Positions 1 through 7,047 of a stretch of 8,798 bases of DNA are shown here, in pieces; within the stretch, counting starts at the first letter, position 1; each line of letters opens with the position of its first letter. The notes beneath the pieces were generated by a model. It searched no databases, was not told the origin of the DNA, and saw only the letters and a list, made by a program, of their open reading frames with translations. A program made the translations under genes and the position numbers. This DNA comes from Ardenticatenales bacterium. Lineage in GTDB: Bacteria > Chloroflexota > Anaerolineae > Ardenticatenales > Ardenticatenaceae. The stretch is from contig JACCSL010000614.1 of assembly GCA_013812995.1 (NCBI GenBank), positions 1 through 8,798 of the forward strand, written 5' to 3'.

Positions 1-12
1 CCTGTGGAGGGA

Positions 13-94
13 GGCCCTCTCCCCGGCTTTCAGCCGCCCCTCTCCCGATTTCGGGAGAGGGGACACTGAGCGAAGCGACGTGGGGGAGAGGGCC
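13..94. repeat. Nested inverted repeat (MITE/REP-like element)
   Basis: Two perfect inverted repeats sit one inside the other. The outer 12-bp arms are GGCCCTCTCCCC (13-24) and its complement (83-94). The inner 12-bp arms are CCCCTCTCCCGA (37-48) and its complement (51-62), with only TT between them, so a transcript would fold into a strong hairpin. The arms share the CCCTCTCCCC core, so alternative pairings are possible. No coding potential is seen. The organisation resembles dispersed non-autonomous repeats of bacterial intergenic regions. It might also act as a transcription stop for a gene to the left, but no T-run follows the inner stem. Confidence 0.7.
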
Positions 95-144
95 ATGCTC
101 GCAGAACCGCGACTTTTGAGAAGCCCTATCTATGATTCAGGAGC

Positions 145-174
145 TTGTCAGAGGGATTGGAGGAGGGGTATAGT
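145..174 (+). promoter_or_regulatory. Probable sigma70-type promoter of the 202-888 gene
   Basis: The -35 box TTGTCA (145-150) and the -10 box TATAGT (169-174) each match the consensus at five of six bases, with an 18-bp spacer. Transcription would start near 181, giving a leader of about 20 nt with AAGGAGG at 190-196 just before the TTG at 202. The promoter lies inside an upstream in-frame extension of the reading frame, which argues that the extension is not translated. A weaker TATGAT at 131-136 lacks a good -35 box. Confidence 0.5.
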
Positions 175-201
175 AATCACATCACACTGAAGGAGGAATT
201 T

Positions 202-888
202 TTGTCAGATCAGAGCCCGCTACCAAGCTATCAGGAAGTGGTGGCCCAGCACATTCGCCCTGGCTTATCGGGGGCACGCTATTATGAATTCCTTCTAGAA
301 GCCCTGCATCAATCAACAGCCAGCGAGCAGGCAATGGAGGCTTTTCGCAAGTCGCTGACCCCGTTTGAGGAGAAGGATCTCACGTGGTGGGTTGACCGGA
401 TAATGGCCGAGTTCGAGCGCTATCAAGAGTTGGTCCGTCATACGATGGAGCAGGCCAAACAGCAGGGAATGGAGCCTGGAAGTAGCGACGGGACTCAGGA
501 GGGTATCGCGCCTGCCTATATTTTGCGCGCGGCGGCCCCCCGTCTGAAGGCGCTATGGCAGGCTGTCGCCTCGGACCTGGAGATTGCCTATGCCTTTCAT
601 GGTCGTCCCAACGGCCCCGAGAAAGAGCAGATGAAGGCATGGGCCTCCAACTTGGCTCAAGTACATCGCGTGAAGCGCGCGCACGACTGGCAAACATTTC
701 TTGATTCTCTGGGCTTTTATGGCCCCTCCACCGAGATGAAGATGGGACAAAATGATGAGGCACCCGACGCCCTGATCGAGAAGGTGGAGCAAGACGACGC
801 GGCATCCGAGGACTTGATTGGGAAGGTGGAACAAGACGATGTGGCACTTGATGACCTGATTGCGCCAGACTGCGATCCAAGTCTTTAA
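202..888 (+). CDS. Acidic protein of unknown function with C-terminal tandem repeats
   Basis: The product is 228 residues and I do not recognise a family. I chose the TTG at 202 because AAGGAGG (190-196) lies 5 nt before it and a promoter-like sequence covers the region upstream. The frame is open back to a TTG at 145, but that start has no well-placed ribosome site. The protein has no signal peptide, membrane segment or obvious catalytic motif, so it is probably cytoplasmic. The first roughly 170 residues look helical, with many Glu, Gln, Ala and Leu, and contain a Trp-Trp pair (TWWVDR) and a [14 protein letters not shown] stretch near the end of the folded part. The last 45 residues are three degenerate 14-residue acidic repeats ending in DLI or ALI. 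It stands alone: the next gene starts about 146 bp downstream behind its own candidate promoter. A protein-protein interaction role for the tail is only a guess. Confidence 0.75.
   Translation: MSDQSPLPSYQEVVAQHIRPGLSGARYYEFLLEALHQSTASEQAMEAFRKSLTPFEEKDLTWWVDRIMAEFERYQELVRHTMEQAKQQGMEPGSSDGTQEGIAPAYILRAAAPRLKALWQAVASDLEIAYAFHGRPNGPEKEQMKAWASNLAQVHRVKRAHDWQTFLDSLGFYGPSTEMKMGQNDEAPDALIEKVEQDDAASEDLIGKVEQDDVALDDLIAPDCDPSL
754..879 (+). repeat. 42-bp in-frame tandem repeat, three copies
   Basis: Three consecutive 42-bp units (754-795, 796-837, 838-879) encode 14-residue repeats: [28 protein letters not shown] and [14 protein letters not shown]. The first two are close at both DNA and protein level. 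The third keeps only its first half (acidic residues and the DLI core). The pattern suggests duplication of a short acidic helical segment followed by divergence. Confidence 0.85.
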
Positions 889-942
889 TTGCCAGCATGG
901 CCAAATCGCTCCCCCCGCTCCAACGCTCTCCCGCTCCTCCGC

Positions 943-972
943 TTTATCCCTTTACCGCTTTCGGGCTAGAAT
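943..972 (+). promoter_or_regulatory. Candidate promoter upstream of the nucleotidyltransferase gene
   Basis: TAGAAT (967-972) matches the -10 consensus at five of six bases. TTTATC (943-948), 18 bp upstream, is a poor -35 match. It lies in the 146-bp gap before the ATG at 1035 and would give a leader of about 55 nt. It is the best candidate to start the 1035-5660 gene run, but the evidence is weak. Confidence 0.35.
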
Positions 973-1034
973 GCAGGCAGCGAAACGACTCCGAAACAAC
1001 GGCGCGAGTCTCAGAGGACCTTGAGGAGAATGTG

Positions 1035-3536
1035 ATGAAGGCAGTTGTCATGGCGGGAGGAGAGGGATCGCGGCTGCGGCCTCTCACACTGGGGCGGCCC
1101 AAGCCCATGATCCCCCTCGTCAACAAGCCCGTTCTGGGCCACATCTTGGACCTGCTGAAGCGTCACGACATCATCGACGTGGTCATCACCCTGCAATACC
1201 TGGCCGACCGCATCAAGGATTACTACGGGGATGGCTCCAATCTCGGGATGAATATCACCTACTCCGAGGAAAACACCCCGTTGGGCACCGCCGGGAGTGT
1301 CAAACGGGCCGCCCACCTGCTCGACGAGACCTTCCTCGTCATCTCCGGCGACGCGCTGACCGATTTCGACCTGAGCCGCGCCCTCTGCTTCCACAAAGAA
1401 AATCAGGCCGTTGCCACCCTCATGCTTGCCCGTGTGCAGAACCCCCTGGAGTATGGTGTCGTGCAGACGGACGAGTCGGGGCGCATTGAGCGTTTCTCCG
1501 AGAAGCCGAGCTGGTCCGAGGTGATGAGCGACACGGTGAATACTGGCATCTATGTGCTGGAGCCGGAGGTGCTGGCACGCATCGAACCCAATGTGGCCTG
1601 CGATTTCGGCCATGATCTCTTTCAGCAGATGCTGGAGGAGCGGCAGAAGGTTCTGGGCTTTGTCGGCGAGGGGTATTGGACGGACATTGGCCGTCTAGAG
1701 GAGTATGTCCGCGCCACGAATGATATCCTCTATGGCAAGGTCCAGGTCGAGCCGCTGGGCGAGCACATCGGCGGAGACATCTGGGTAGATGGCGATCGCG
1801 ATATTGCGCCGGACGCCCAACTGTACGGCCCGATTTTCCTGGGCTCCGAGGTGAAGATCAAGGGCGGCGTGGTAATACGCGGCCCCGTGGTAATCCGGGA
1901 TAATGTGGTGGTGGACACACGCGCCAACATTGAGCGCTCTATTATCTGGCGCAACTGCTACATCGGGGAGCGCGTGGAGGTGCGCGGCGCGCTCATTGGG
2001 CTGCAATGCTCCATCAAGGCGCGCGCGATGCTCTTCGAGGGCGTGGTCATCAGCGACAACACCGTGGTGCGCGAGAATGCGGTCATCCAGCCCAATGTGA
2101 AAATCTGGCCCCAGAAAGAGGTGGAGGCAGGTGCTACCGTCACCTCCAGCATTATTTGGGGCTCGCAGGGCAAGCGTAATCTCTTCGGGCGTTACGGGGT
2201 GACCGGGATGGTCAATGTGGAGTTGACACCTGATTTCTGTGCCAAGATCGGCGCGGCCTTTGGCTCGGTTCTGCCGAAGGGCGCAACGGTGGCGCTGAAC
2301 CGCGAGGCGCATAACACACCGCGTGTTCTAAAGCGCGCCCTCCTGAGTGGCCTGCCCTCCGCTGGCATCCACGCACTGGACACCGCCACGCAGCCCATTC
2401 CCGTCGTGCGCTTCTACACGCGCGATTCGGAGAGCGGCGGCGGGCTGCATGTCCGCCTCTCCCCCTACGATAACCGTGTGGTAGACATCAAGTTCTTCGG
2501 CAGCGATGGCCTGGACCTCAGCCAGCGCGTGCAGCGCAACATCGAGACGATCTTTTTCCGGGAAGACTATCGGCGTGTGTACCTGGATGAGATTGGACAG
2601 ATCGACTACCCTGACGATGTTGTACAGCGCTATCACCAGCGCTTCATGGCCTCGCTCCAGAGCGATCTCTGGCCGCTCCCCGAGGGGTATGATCTCGTGG
2701 TTATCGACTACGCCAATGCCTCAGCCGCGCTCGTCCTGCCCGACCTGCTGACCCAACTGCGCTGCGATGTGGTCGCCGTCAATACGTTGCTGGACCAGAA
2801 TCTTCTCTTCCGCACCCGCCCACAGTGGGAGTCCGGCATGAGCCGGCTGGGCGCTATCACCCAAGCGTTGGCGGCCAACTTTGGCGTGCGGCTGGATGTG
2901 GGGGCGGAGCGCCTCTACTTAGCCGCCGATGATGGCAGCCTGATCTCTGATCTGGACGCGCTCATCGCGGTGACGCAACTGCTCTTCATGGTGCGGCCCG
3001 GCGCGATGGTGGGCGTGCCCGCGACCGCACCCCACATCCTGGACCATCTCGCCGAGCAGCATGGTGGCCAGATTCGCCGGCTGAAAATCGGCCAGAATGC
3101 CCACATGCGCGCGGCGACCACGGGCGAGTTCGCGATGATCGGCGACGAGCGCGGAGCCTTTATCTTCCCGGATTTCACCCCTTTTCCCGATGGCATGTTC
3201 GCGATTGCCAAGATTATGGAGATGACCGCTCAGGCCGAGCAGAGCCTCTCCGACATCTGGCGTGCCCGCTCGGCCTACCACCTGGCCCGCGCCCGGATTC
3301 CGTGCCGCTGGGAGGTCAAGGGGCGGGTCATGCGCCTGCTCCGCGAGCGGCTACGCAACGAGGAGAGCGACAGCGCGGAGGGCATCCAGATCGAGATGGG
3401 GGCGGAGTGGGTGTTGATCCTGCCCGATCCCGAGGAGCCCTTTTTCTGGGTCCATGCCGAGGGGGAGAGTCCGGAAAGCGCCAAGGAGCTGGTGGACAAA
3501 TATCATTCATTGGTGAATGCCCTCATTCAGGAGTAA
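1035..3536 (+). CDS. Sugar-1-phosphate nucleotidyltransferase fused to a degenerate phosphomannomutase domain (mannose-1-phosphate guanylyltransferase-like)
   Basis: The 833-residue cytoplasmic protein has three parts. Residues 1-235 are a nucleotidyltransferase with the [11 protein letters not shown] loop (8-18), PKP (22-24), SGDALTD (104-110), EKP (156-158) and WTDIG around Asp217. These are the residues that bind NTP, sugar phosphate and metal. Residues about 256-365 form a left-handed beta-helix of hexapeptide repeats. Residues about 385-830 follow the alpha-D-phosphohexomutase fold, but its motifs are altered: RLSPYD at 474-479 where TASHNP is expected (the Ser is kept), DVGAER at 621-626 for DGDGDR, GDERGA at 703-708 for GEMSGH, and LPDPEEP at 796-802 for RPSGTEP. 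This architecture is usually annotated as mannose-1-phosphate guanylyltransferase, but the nucleotide and sugar cannot be fixed from sequence. The ATG at 1035 has GAGGAG 6 nt before it and starts directly at the conserved MKAVVMAGG. An in-frame ATG at 897 would add 46 low-complexity residues. The glycosyltransferase begins 12 bp after the stop. Confidence 0.93.
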   Translation: MKAVVMAGGEGSRLRPLTLGRPKPMIPLVNKPVLGHILDLLKRHDIIDVVITLQYLADRIKDYYGDGSNLGMNITYSEENTPLGTAGSVKRAAHLLDETFLVISGDALTDFDLSRALCFHKENQAVATLMLARVQNPLEYGVVQTDESGRIERFSEKPSWSEVMSDTVNTGIYVLEPEVLARIEPNVACDFGHDLFQQMLEERQKVLGFVGEGYWTDIGRLEEYVRATNDILYGKVQVEPLGEHIGGDIWVDGDRDIAPDAQLYGPIFLGSEVKIKGGVVIRGPVVIRDNVVVDTRANIERSIIWRNCYIGERVEVRGALIGLQCSIKARAMLFEGVVISDNTVVRENAVIQPNVKIWPQKEVEAGATVTSSIIWGSQGKRNLFGRYGVTGMVNVELTPDFCAKIGAAFGSVLPKGATVALNREAHNTPRVLKRALLSGLPSAGIHALDTATQPIPVVRFYTRDSESGGGLHVRLSPYDNRVVDIKFFGSDGLDLSQRVQRNIETIFFREDYRRVYLDEIGQIDYPDDVVQRYHQRFMASLQSDLWPLPEGYDLVVIDYANASAALVLPDLLTQLRCDVVAVNTLLDQNLLFRTRPQWESGMSRLGAITQALAANFGVRLDVGAERLYLAADDGSLISDLDALIAVTQLLFMVRPGAMVGVPATAPHILDHLAEQHGGQIRRLKIGQNAHMRAATTGEFAMIGDERGAFIFPDFTPFPDGMFAIAKIMEMTAQAEQSLSDIWRARSAYHLARARIPCRWEVKGRVMRLLRERLRNEESDSAEGIQIEMGAEWVLILPDPEEPFFWVHAEGESPESAKELVDKYHSLVNALIQE

Positions 3537-3548
3537 AGGCACCTACTT

Positions 3549-4880
3549 GTGACTTCCATTCGCTATCAATTCTCTGAGATTTCGCCAGAGAACACGATCT
3601 TCGCGATTCTTTCCTTCGAGGGACCGGACCGTTACGCGCTAGCGGGCGGGTTGGGGGTGCGCGTCAGCGAGCTCTCCGAGGCGTTGGCCCAGGCAGGCTT
3701 CGAGACCCATCTCTTTTTCGTCGGGTCCCCGGACCGACCGGAGCATGAGACTGACAATGAGGAGCGGCGACATCTCTGGCGCTGCTGCCAGGGCGTATCG
3801 GCGCGCTACACGGCGGGCGTCTACCAGGGGGAGGACGAGAAGCGAGACGAGTTCAACCGCACGCTTCCGCCCCTGCTGCTCAGCCAGATTGCGCGCCCCG
3901 CCGAGCAGGCGGGGAAGCTCCTCGTCATTCTCGGCGAGGATTGGCATACGGCCGAGGCGATGTGCAACATGAGCGACCTGCTCTACTGGCAGGGGCTGCG
4001 GAGCCATGCCATTCTACTCTGGAACGCCAACAGCATCTTTGGCTTCGAGCGCATTGACTGGACGCGCCTACAGGTCGCTACCCGCATCACGACAGTGAGC
4101 CGCTACATGAAGCGGGTTCTCTGGGCGCAGGGGGTCAATGCCCTGGTGATTCACAACGGCATCCCGGATCGCCACCTTGAAACTGTTCCCATCGAGCCCG
4201 TCCACCAGCTTCGCACAATCCTCGCGGACCGCCTCATCCTCACCAAATTCGCCCGCTTCGACCCGGACAAGAACTGGATTCCAGCGGTGCAGGCCGTCGC
4301 GCGACTGCGGGCGCTGGGTCACCAGCCGCTTCTCATCATGCGGGGCGGGATCGAGGCCTATGGGATGAAGGTCTTCGCTGAGATCACCAATCTAGGACTG
4401 CGCCAGGAAAACATCATGTTGGAGCAGCCCACCGTCGAGGAGTTTCTGGCGGACATCCAGTGTGCTCAGGGCGAGGCAGATGTGCTCTTCTGCCGCTTCT
4501 TCGTGCCGGAGACGATCCAGCGCGTGCTCTATCGCGCCAGCCATGCAGTGCTCGCTAACAGCAGTCATGAACCCTTCGGTCTGGTGGGTCTGGAAGTCAT
4601 GGCCGCGCAGGGGCTGGCCTTCGTCGGCTCCACGGGTGAGGATTATGCTCAGCATCTCCTCAACGCCATCTCGATGGATACCAATGACCCCAACGAGATC
4701 GTTGGCAACCTGCTCTACCTTCAGCATCACACCCGTGTCGCCGAGGAACTGCGGCGTATCGGGCGCATCACGGCGCGCTTCTATGTGTGGCCCCGTATCA
4801 TCGGAAAGCTGGTAAGTAAGCTACAATATCTCCTGATGACGGGCGGCATAAGTTGGCCCCGAAAGGACATCGGACCTTGA
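3549..4880 (+). CDS. GT-B fold glycosyltransferase (GT4/GT5-like)
   Basis: The 443-residue enzyme should transfer a sugar from a nucleotide-sugar donor to a growing glycan. The N-terminal Rossmann domain carries AGGLGV (32-37), like the KxGGL loop of glycogen and starch synthases, and EDWHTAE around Asp131-His133, like their HDWHT motif. The C-terminal donor-binding domain has KFARFDPDKNW (233-243), where Lys241 fits the phosphate-contacting Lys, and HEPFGLVGLE with Glu341 and Glu349 as the E-x7-E motif. No signal peptide or membrane segment is seen, so it is probably cytoplasmic. The start is GTG at 3549, with AAAGG (3535-3539) overlapping the previous stop codon. That spacing makes translational coupling to the nucleotidyltransferase likely, and the two may act in one polysaccharide or storage-glycan pathway. 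Acceptor and product are unknown, and glycogen synthase itself is only one possibility. Confidence 0.88.
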   Translation: MTSIRYQFSEISPENTIFAILSFEGPDRYALAGGLGVRVSELSEALAQAGFETHLFFVGSPDRPEHETDNEERRHLWRCCQGVSARYTAGVYQGEDEKRDEFNRTLPPLLLSQIARPAEQAGKLLVILGEDWHTAEAMCNMSDLLYWQGLRSHAILLWNANSIFGFERIDWTRLQVATRITTVSRYMKRVLWAQGVNALVIHNGIPDRHLETVPIEPVHQLRTILADRLILTKFARFDPDKNWIPAVQAVARLRALGHQPLLIMRGGIEAYGMKVFAEITNLGLRQENIMLEQPTVEEFLADIQCAQGEADVLFCRFFVPETIQRVLYRASHAVLANSSHEPFGLVGLEVMAAQGLAFVGSTGEDYAQHLLNAISMDTNDPNEIVGNLLYLQHHTRVAEELRRIGRITARFYVWPRIIGKLVSKLQYLLMTGGISWPRKDIGP

Positions 4881-5419
4881 GACTTCCCTTGCTTTTCTTG
4901 CTTCTGCTCCTCCTGACCGCGTGCGGAGACGCAGTCGAAATCCAAAGTCCATCCGTGGCAACCATCGACCCCGTCGTGGGGGAGGGCATCGTGCAGGTCG
5001 ATGCGCCTGCTCCTACCTTCCGCCTCCCCACCACAAGTGGCGGCGTCGTGGAGCTGGAATCCCTGCGTGGCAAGGTGGTCATCGTCAATTTCTGGGCGAC
5101 CTGGTGCGGTCCCTGCCGCGTGGAGATGCCTGAGTTGCAGGCGGTCTACGAGGCGCATCGGGACGCGGGGCTGGAAATCATCGCGGTCGAGGCACAGTCC
5201 AGCGGGAGCGCGGAGGAGTCCACTACCTTCCTGCAAGAAGCGGGCGTTACCTTCCCGTCCGTCCGCGACGAGGAGGGGCTGATGGAACTGCACTACATCC
5301 GCCGCCCGGCCTGGCCAACCACGGTGATTATCGACCAGGAAGGCATCGTTCGCTTTGTTCAGCTTGGGGCGACGACGCGCGAGATGATTGAGGCGCAGCT
5401 AGATGAACTCGGTCTCTGA
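4877..5419 (+). CDS. TlpA-type thiol-disulfide oxidoreductase, lipoprotein
   Basis: The 180-residue thioredoxin-fold protein is probably exported and lipid-anchored, and would reduce or exchange disulfides on the outer face of the membrane. The N-terminus is an Arg followed by a long Leu-rich core and a lipobox ending in LTAC (Cys16). A short linker leads to the AhpC/TSA-TlpA domain, with VNFWATWCGPCR (active Cys77 and Cys80) and the cis-Pro region WPTTVIID (Pro147). These and Cys16 are the only cysteines. I prefer the TTG at 4877, which has AAAGGA (4862-4867) 9 nt upstream and overlaps the glycosyltransferase stop as TTGA. A TTG at 4853 in the same frame would add eight residues with extra positive charge and is also plausible. 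The next gene overlaps its 3' end by 17 bp, and ccdA, encoding the usual membrane partner, lies just downstream. Roles in cytochrome c maturation or general extracytoplasmic thiol reduction both fit. Confidence 0.9.
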   Translation: MRLPLLFLLLLLLTACGDAVEIQSPSVATIDPVVGEGIVQVDAPAPTFRLPTTSGGVVELESLRGKVVIVNFWATWCGPCRVEMPELQAVYEAHRDAGLEIIAVEAQSSGSAEESTTFLQEAGVTFPSVRDEEGLMELHYIRRPAWPTTVIIDQEGIVRFVQLGATTREMIEAQLDELGL

Positions 5420-5660
5420 GCCGCGCCCCCATGCGCGCTTCATCACGCGGGGCAACTGCTCACTCTGCGAGCAGGCGTATCCCATCCTGGAGCGGCTTGC
5501 CTTGGAAGGGCTCATCACGTTGGAGCGCGTCACCCTGGAGGAGCACCCGGAACTAATAACCCATTACGGGACTCATATCCCCGTCGTGCTCCTCTCCACT
5601 GGTCACACCTTCGCGGGACACATCAGCGAATACCGCCTCCGCAAAGCCCTGGCCGAGTAG
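5403..5660 (+). CDS. Small glutaredoxin-like protein (DUF836-type)
   Basis: The 85-residue soluble protein has a thioredoxin/glutaredoxin fold pattern. An early beta strand (ARFITRGN) leads into CSLC (Cys19 and Cys22), followed by a helix, and HIPVVLL supplies the cis-Pro (Pro60). A short C-terminal helix (EYRLRKALAE) closes the domain. Length and motif spacing match the glutaredoxin-like DUF836 family, whose substrates are mostly unknown. There is no signal peptide, so it should be cytoplasmic. The ATG at 5403 overlaps the tlpA-like gene by 17 bp and has GAGG (5390-5393) 9 nt upstream, which points to translational coupling. Lying between tlpA-like and ccdA genes, it is a good candidate for the cytoplasmic electron donor to CcdA, but that is inference. 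Confidence 0.85.
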   Translation: MNSVSEPRPHARFITRGNCSLCEQAYPILERLALEGLITLERVTLEEHPELITHYGTHIPVVLLSTGHTFAGHISEYRLRKALAE

Positions 5661-5662
5661 CG

Positions 5663-5738
5663 GTCAGCTTTCAGCAGTCAGCTACAGCAACAACGCTTTG
5701 CGGTTCCTTTTGCCCTTTGCCCTTTGCCTTTTGCCCTT
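5663..5738. repeat. Two heptanucleotide-type short tandem repeat tracts
   Basis: The spacer between the glutaredoxin-like gene and ccdA holds two repeat tracts. The first (5663-5688) is built on a 7-bp period around CAGC: GTCAGCT, TTCAGCA, GTCAGCT, then a shifted ACAGC. The second (5708-5738) is TTTTGCCC, TTTGCCC, TTTGCC, TTTTGCCC, TT. Such heptamer tracts are known as short tandemly repeated repetitive sequences in Cyanobacteria, and similar ones occur in other phyla. No clear promoter boxes are seen in the remaining spacer. The CCCCTTTAGGGG at 5740-5751 is a short palindrome of unknown meaning. Confidence 0.65.
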
Positions 5739-5793
5739 CCCCCTTTAGGGGCCTACTTGGTGCCTTTCCGTTCCCATCCCGGAGTCCATTCTC

Positions 5794-6528
5794 ATGCTAC
5801 CCAACGACATCTCCTATCCCATTGCCTTCTCGGCAGGGTTGCTCTCCTTTCTCTCCCCCTGCGTGCTACCGCTTGTGCCCATCTACCTGGGCTACCTGAC
5901 AGGCGCGGGCGCGGGGAACCAGGACATCGCGGCCTCGCAATCCCGCTTCTTCACACTGGCCCACGGCAGCGCCTTTGTCATTGGATTCTCGCTGGTCTTC
6001 ATCGCCTGGGGAGCCATTGGTGGGGCGGTGGGCGATCTGGTCACCAGCGACTGGTTCCTCAAAATCGGCGCGCTGCTCGTCATCGTGATGGGGCTGCATC
6101 TGCTGGGGATCATCCGCATCCCCCTGCTTTACATGGAAAAGCGGCTGGAGGTGCAGCGCAGTGCCACCCCCAATGTGCTCTCCTCGCTGCTCATCGGCGC
6201 GACCTTCGGGGCAGGGTGGACGCCCTGTGTCGGTCCGATTCTGGGCGGCATCCTCAGCCTGGCAGCGCTTCAGGGCGGGGCGCTTCAGGGCGCGACGCTG
6301 CTGGCGGTGTACTCTCTGGGACTCGCCATTCCCTTTCTGGCCGTAGCAGCGGGACTCGGCCAGGCGAGCCAGGCGATCCGCAAGTTCGGTCCGTACCTGC
6401 GCTATATCGAGATGACGAGCGGCGTGTTGCTCATTTTCATCGGCCTGCTCCTCTTCACGGACCGATTTACCCTGCTGAATAACTATTTCTTACAATTTAC
6501 GCCCGACTGGTTGTTCGAGCGATTGTAG
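5794..6528 (+). CDS. ccdA: CcdA-type cytochrome c biogenesis / thiol-disulfide transporter
   Basis: The 244-residue integral membrane protein has about six hydrophobic segments (roughly residues 6-37, 52-80, 87-107, 127-158, 162-189, 197-220), as in the CcdA/DsbD-beta family. Its only two cysteines lie in the two pseudo-symmetric signature motifs, LSPCVLPLVP (Cys23) and GWTPCVGPIL (Cys145). In the family this pair shuttles electrons from cytoplasmic thioredoxin to extracytoplasmic thiol proteins. The length is normal. The ATG at 5794 has GGAG (5781-5784) 9 nt upstream. It follows the glutaredoxin-like and TlpA-like genes after a 133-bp repeat-bearing spacer, so co-transcription with them is likely but not certain. 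The likely partners are the TlpA-type lipoprotein outside and the glutaredoxin-like protein or thioredoxin inside. Confidence 0.95.
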   Translation: MLPNDISYPIAFSAGLLSFLSPCVLPLVPIYLGYLTGAGAGNQDIAASQSRFFTLAHGSAFVIGFSLVFIAWGAIGGAVGDLVTSDWFLKIGALLVIVMGLHLLGIIRIPLLYMEKRLEVQRSATPNVLSSLLIGATFGAGWTPCVGPILGGILSLAALQGGALQGATLLAVYSLGLAIPFLAVAAGLGQASQAIRKFGPYLRYIEMTSGVLLIFIGLLLFTDRFTLLNNYFLQFTPDWLFERL

Positions 6529-6539
6529 GGCGCTATAAT
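6511..6539 (+). promoter_or_regulatory. Promoter with consensus -10 inside the 3' end of ccdA
   Basis: TATAAT (6534-6539) is a perfect -10 box just after the ccdA stop. TTGTTC (6511-6516) lies 17 bp upstream and keeps the TTG of the -35 box. Transcription should start around 6546, giving a leader of about 38 nt to the ATG at 6584. It probably makes the 6584-8256 pair a separate unit from ccdA. Confidence 0.6.
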
Positions 6540-6583
6540 GACCCCATTCATTTCCACGAACAGCACCGGGGGAACTCGCGTAC

Positions 6584-7003
6584 ATGCAAGAGAGAAACAA
6601 TGGTTTGCTCGCACTGGTAGGCAGTTGGCTGGGGCTGGGTGGCGCGGAGAGAGCAGAAGCCGAGGAGGTCGAGCCGCTGGGTGTCACCTGGATGCTGCTC
6701 CCCCCTTATGACATTCCAGGCATGGCCGTGGTCAGCGGGCTTCTGGTGGAAAATCAGGGGGCGGAGGATGAGCAGGATGTCTACATCTCGCTAACCTTCT
6801 CGGGGGAGCGCTTCATCACTCACATGGAGGTGCTCAGCGATGATCCCTACGATCTATCCGGTGGAACCCCACGCGACTCTCACCTGACTCTGCTCCTCCC
6901 GCGTCTGAGGGCGGGGAAGAAGGTGGTGATCTATGTAGCGGGCCATAGTCCCCAGACCCCCGAAGTCACCGTCGCCGTACAGTACAAGCCGAGCACCACG
7001 TAG
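6584..7003 (+). CDS. Small beta-rich protein of unknown function
   Basis: The 139-residue product matches no family I can name with confidence. Residues 7-20 are mildly hydrophobic (LLALVGSWLGLGG) but are followed by acidic residues and lack a clear cleavage site, so export is doubtful. From about residue 30 the pattern alternates in the manner of a beta-sandwich: GMAVVSGLLVENQG, DVYISLTFSG, HLTLLLPRLRAGKKVVIYVAG, EVTVAVQYKP. The order (a 'VENQG' turn, then a late stretch before 'AGKKV') recalls the CARDB or DUF11-type Ig-like domains of bacterial surface proteins, but this is only a fold-level resemblance. The protein has no cysteine. The ATG at 6584 has GGGGGAA (6568-6574) 9 nt upstream and follows a consensus -10 promoter. 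The CpaE-like gene starts 44 bp downstream, so the two are likely co-transcribed. Confidence 0.75.
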   Translation: MQERNNGLLALVGSWLGLGGAERAEAEEVEPLGVTWMLLPPYDIPGMAVVSGLLVENQGAEDEQDVYISLTFSGERFITHMEVLSDDPYDLSGGTPRDSHLTLLLPRLRAGKKVVIYVAGHSPQTPEVTVAVQYKPSTT

Positions 7004-7047
7004 CCGCCCCTCCTTTTCCCGATCATGGAGCACCACGGAGCAGCGCG

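Noticed and set aside
380..904. A long open frame on the - strand across the first gene
   Set aside because: It is Arg- and Pro-rich with no recognisable domain, lacks a ribosome site, and is the shadow of the + strand gene that has a promoter, a ribosome site and in-frame repeats.
897..1034. An N-terminal extension of 46 residues on the nucleotidyltransferase from an in-frame ATG at 897
   Set aside because: The extension is low-complexity with no good ribosome site, while GAGGAG is well placed before ATG 1035, which starts right at the conserved family N-terminus.
1011..2312. Two 200-residue open frames on the - strand inside the nucleotidyltransferase gene
   Set aside because: The + strand frame carries unmistakable family motifs throughout; the His- and Asp-rich reverse frames are a by-product of GC-rich codon use.
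4822..4827. TACAAT as a -10 box for the tlpA-like gene
   Set aside because: No acceptable -35 box lies 16-18 bp upstream, and the gene overlaps the preceding one, so it is more likely co-transcribed.
5740..5751. CCCCTTTAGGGG as an intrinsic terminator
   Set aside because: The stem is only 4 bp and no T-run follows it on either strand.
5724..6482. A 252-residue open frame overlapping ccdA in another frame
   Set aside because: It begins within the heptamer repeat and is Gly-, Arg- and His-rich with no domain; the ccdA frame has the full set of membrane segments and cysteine motifs.
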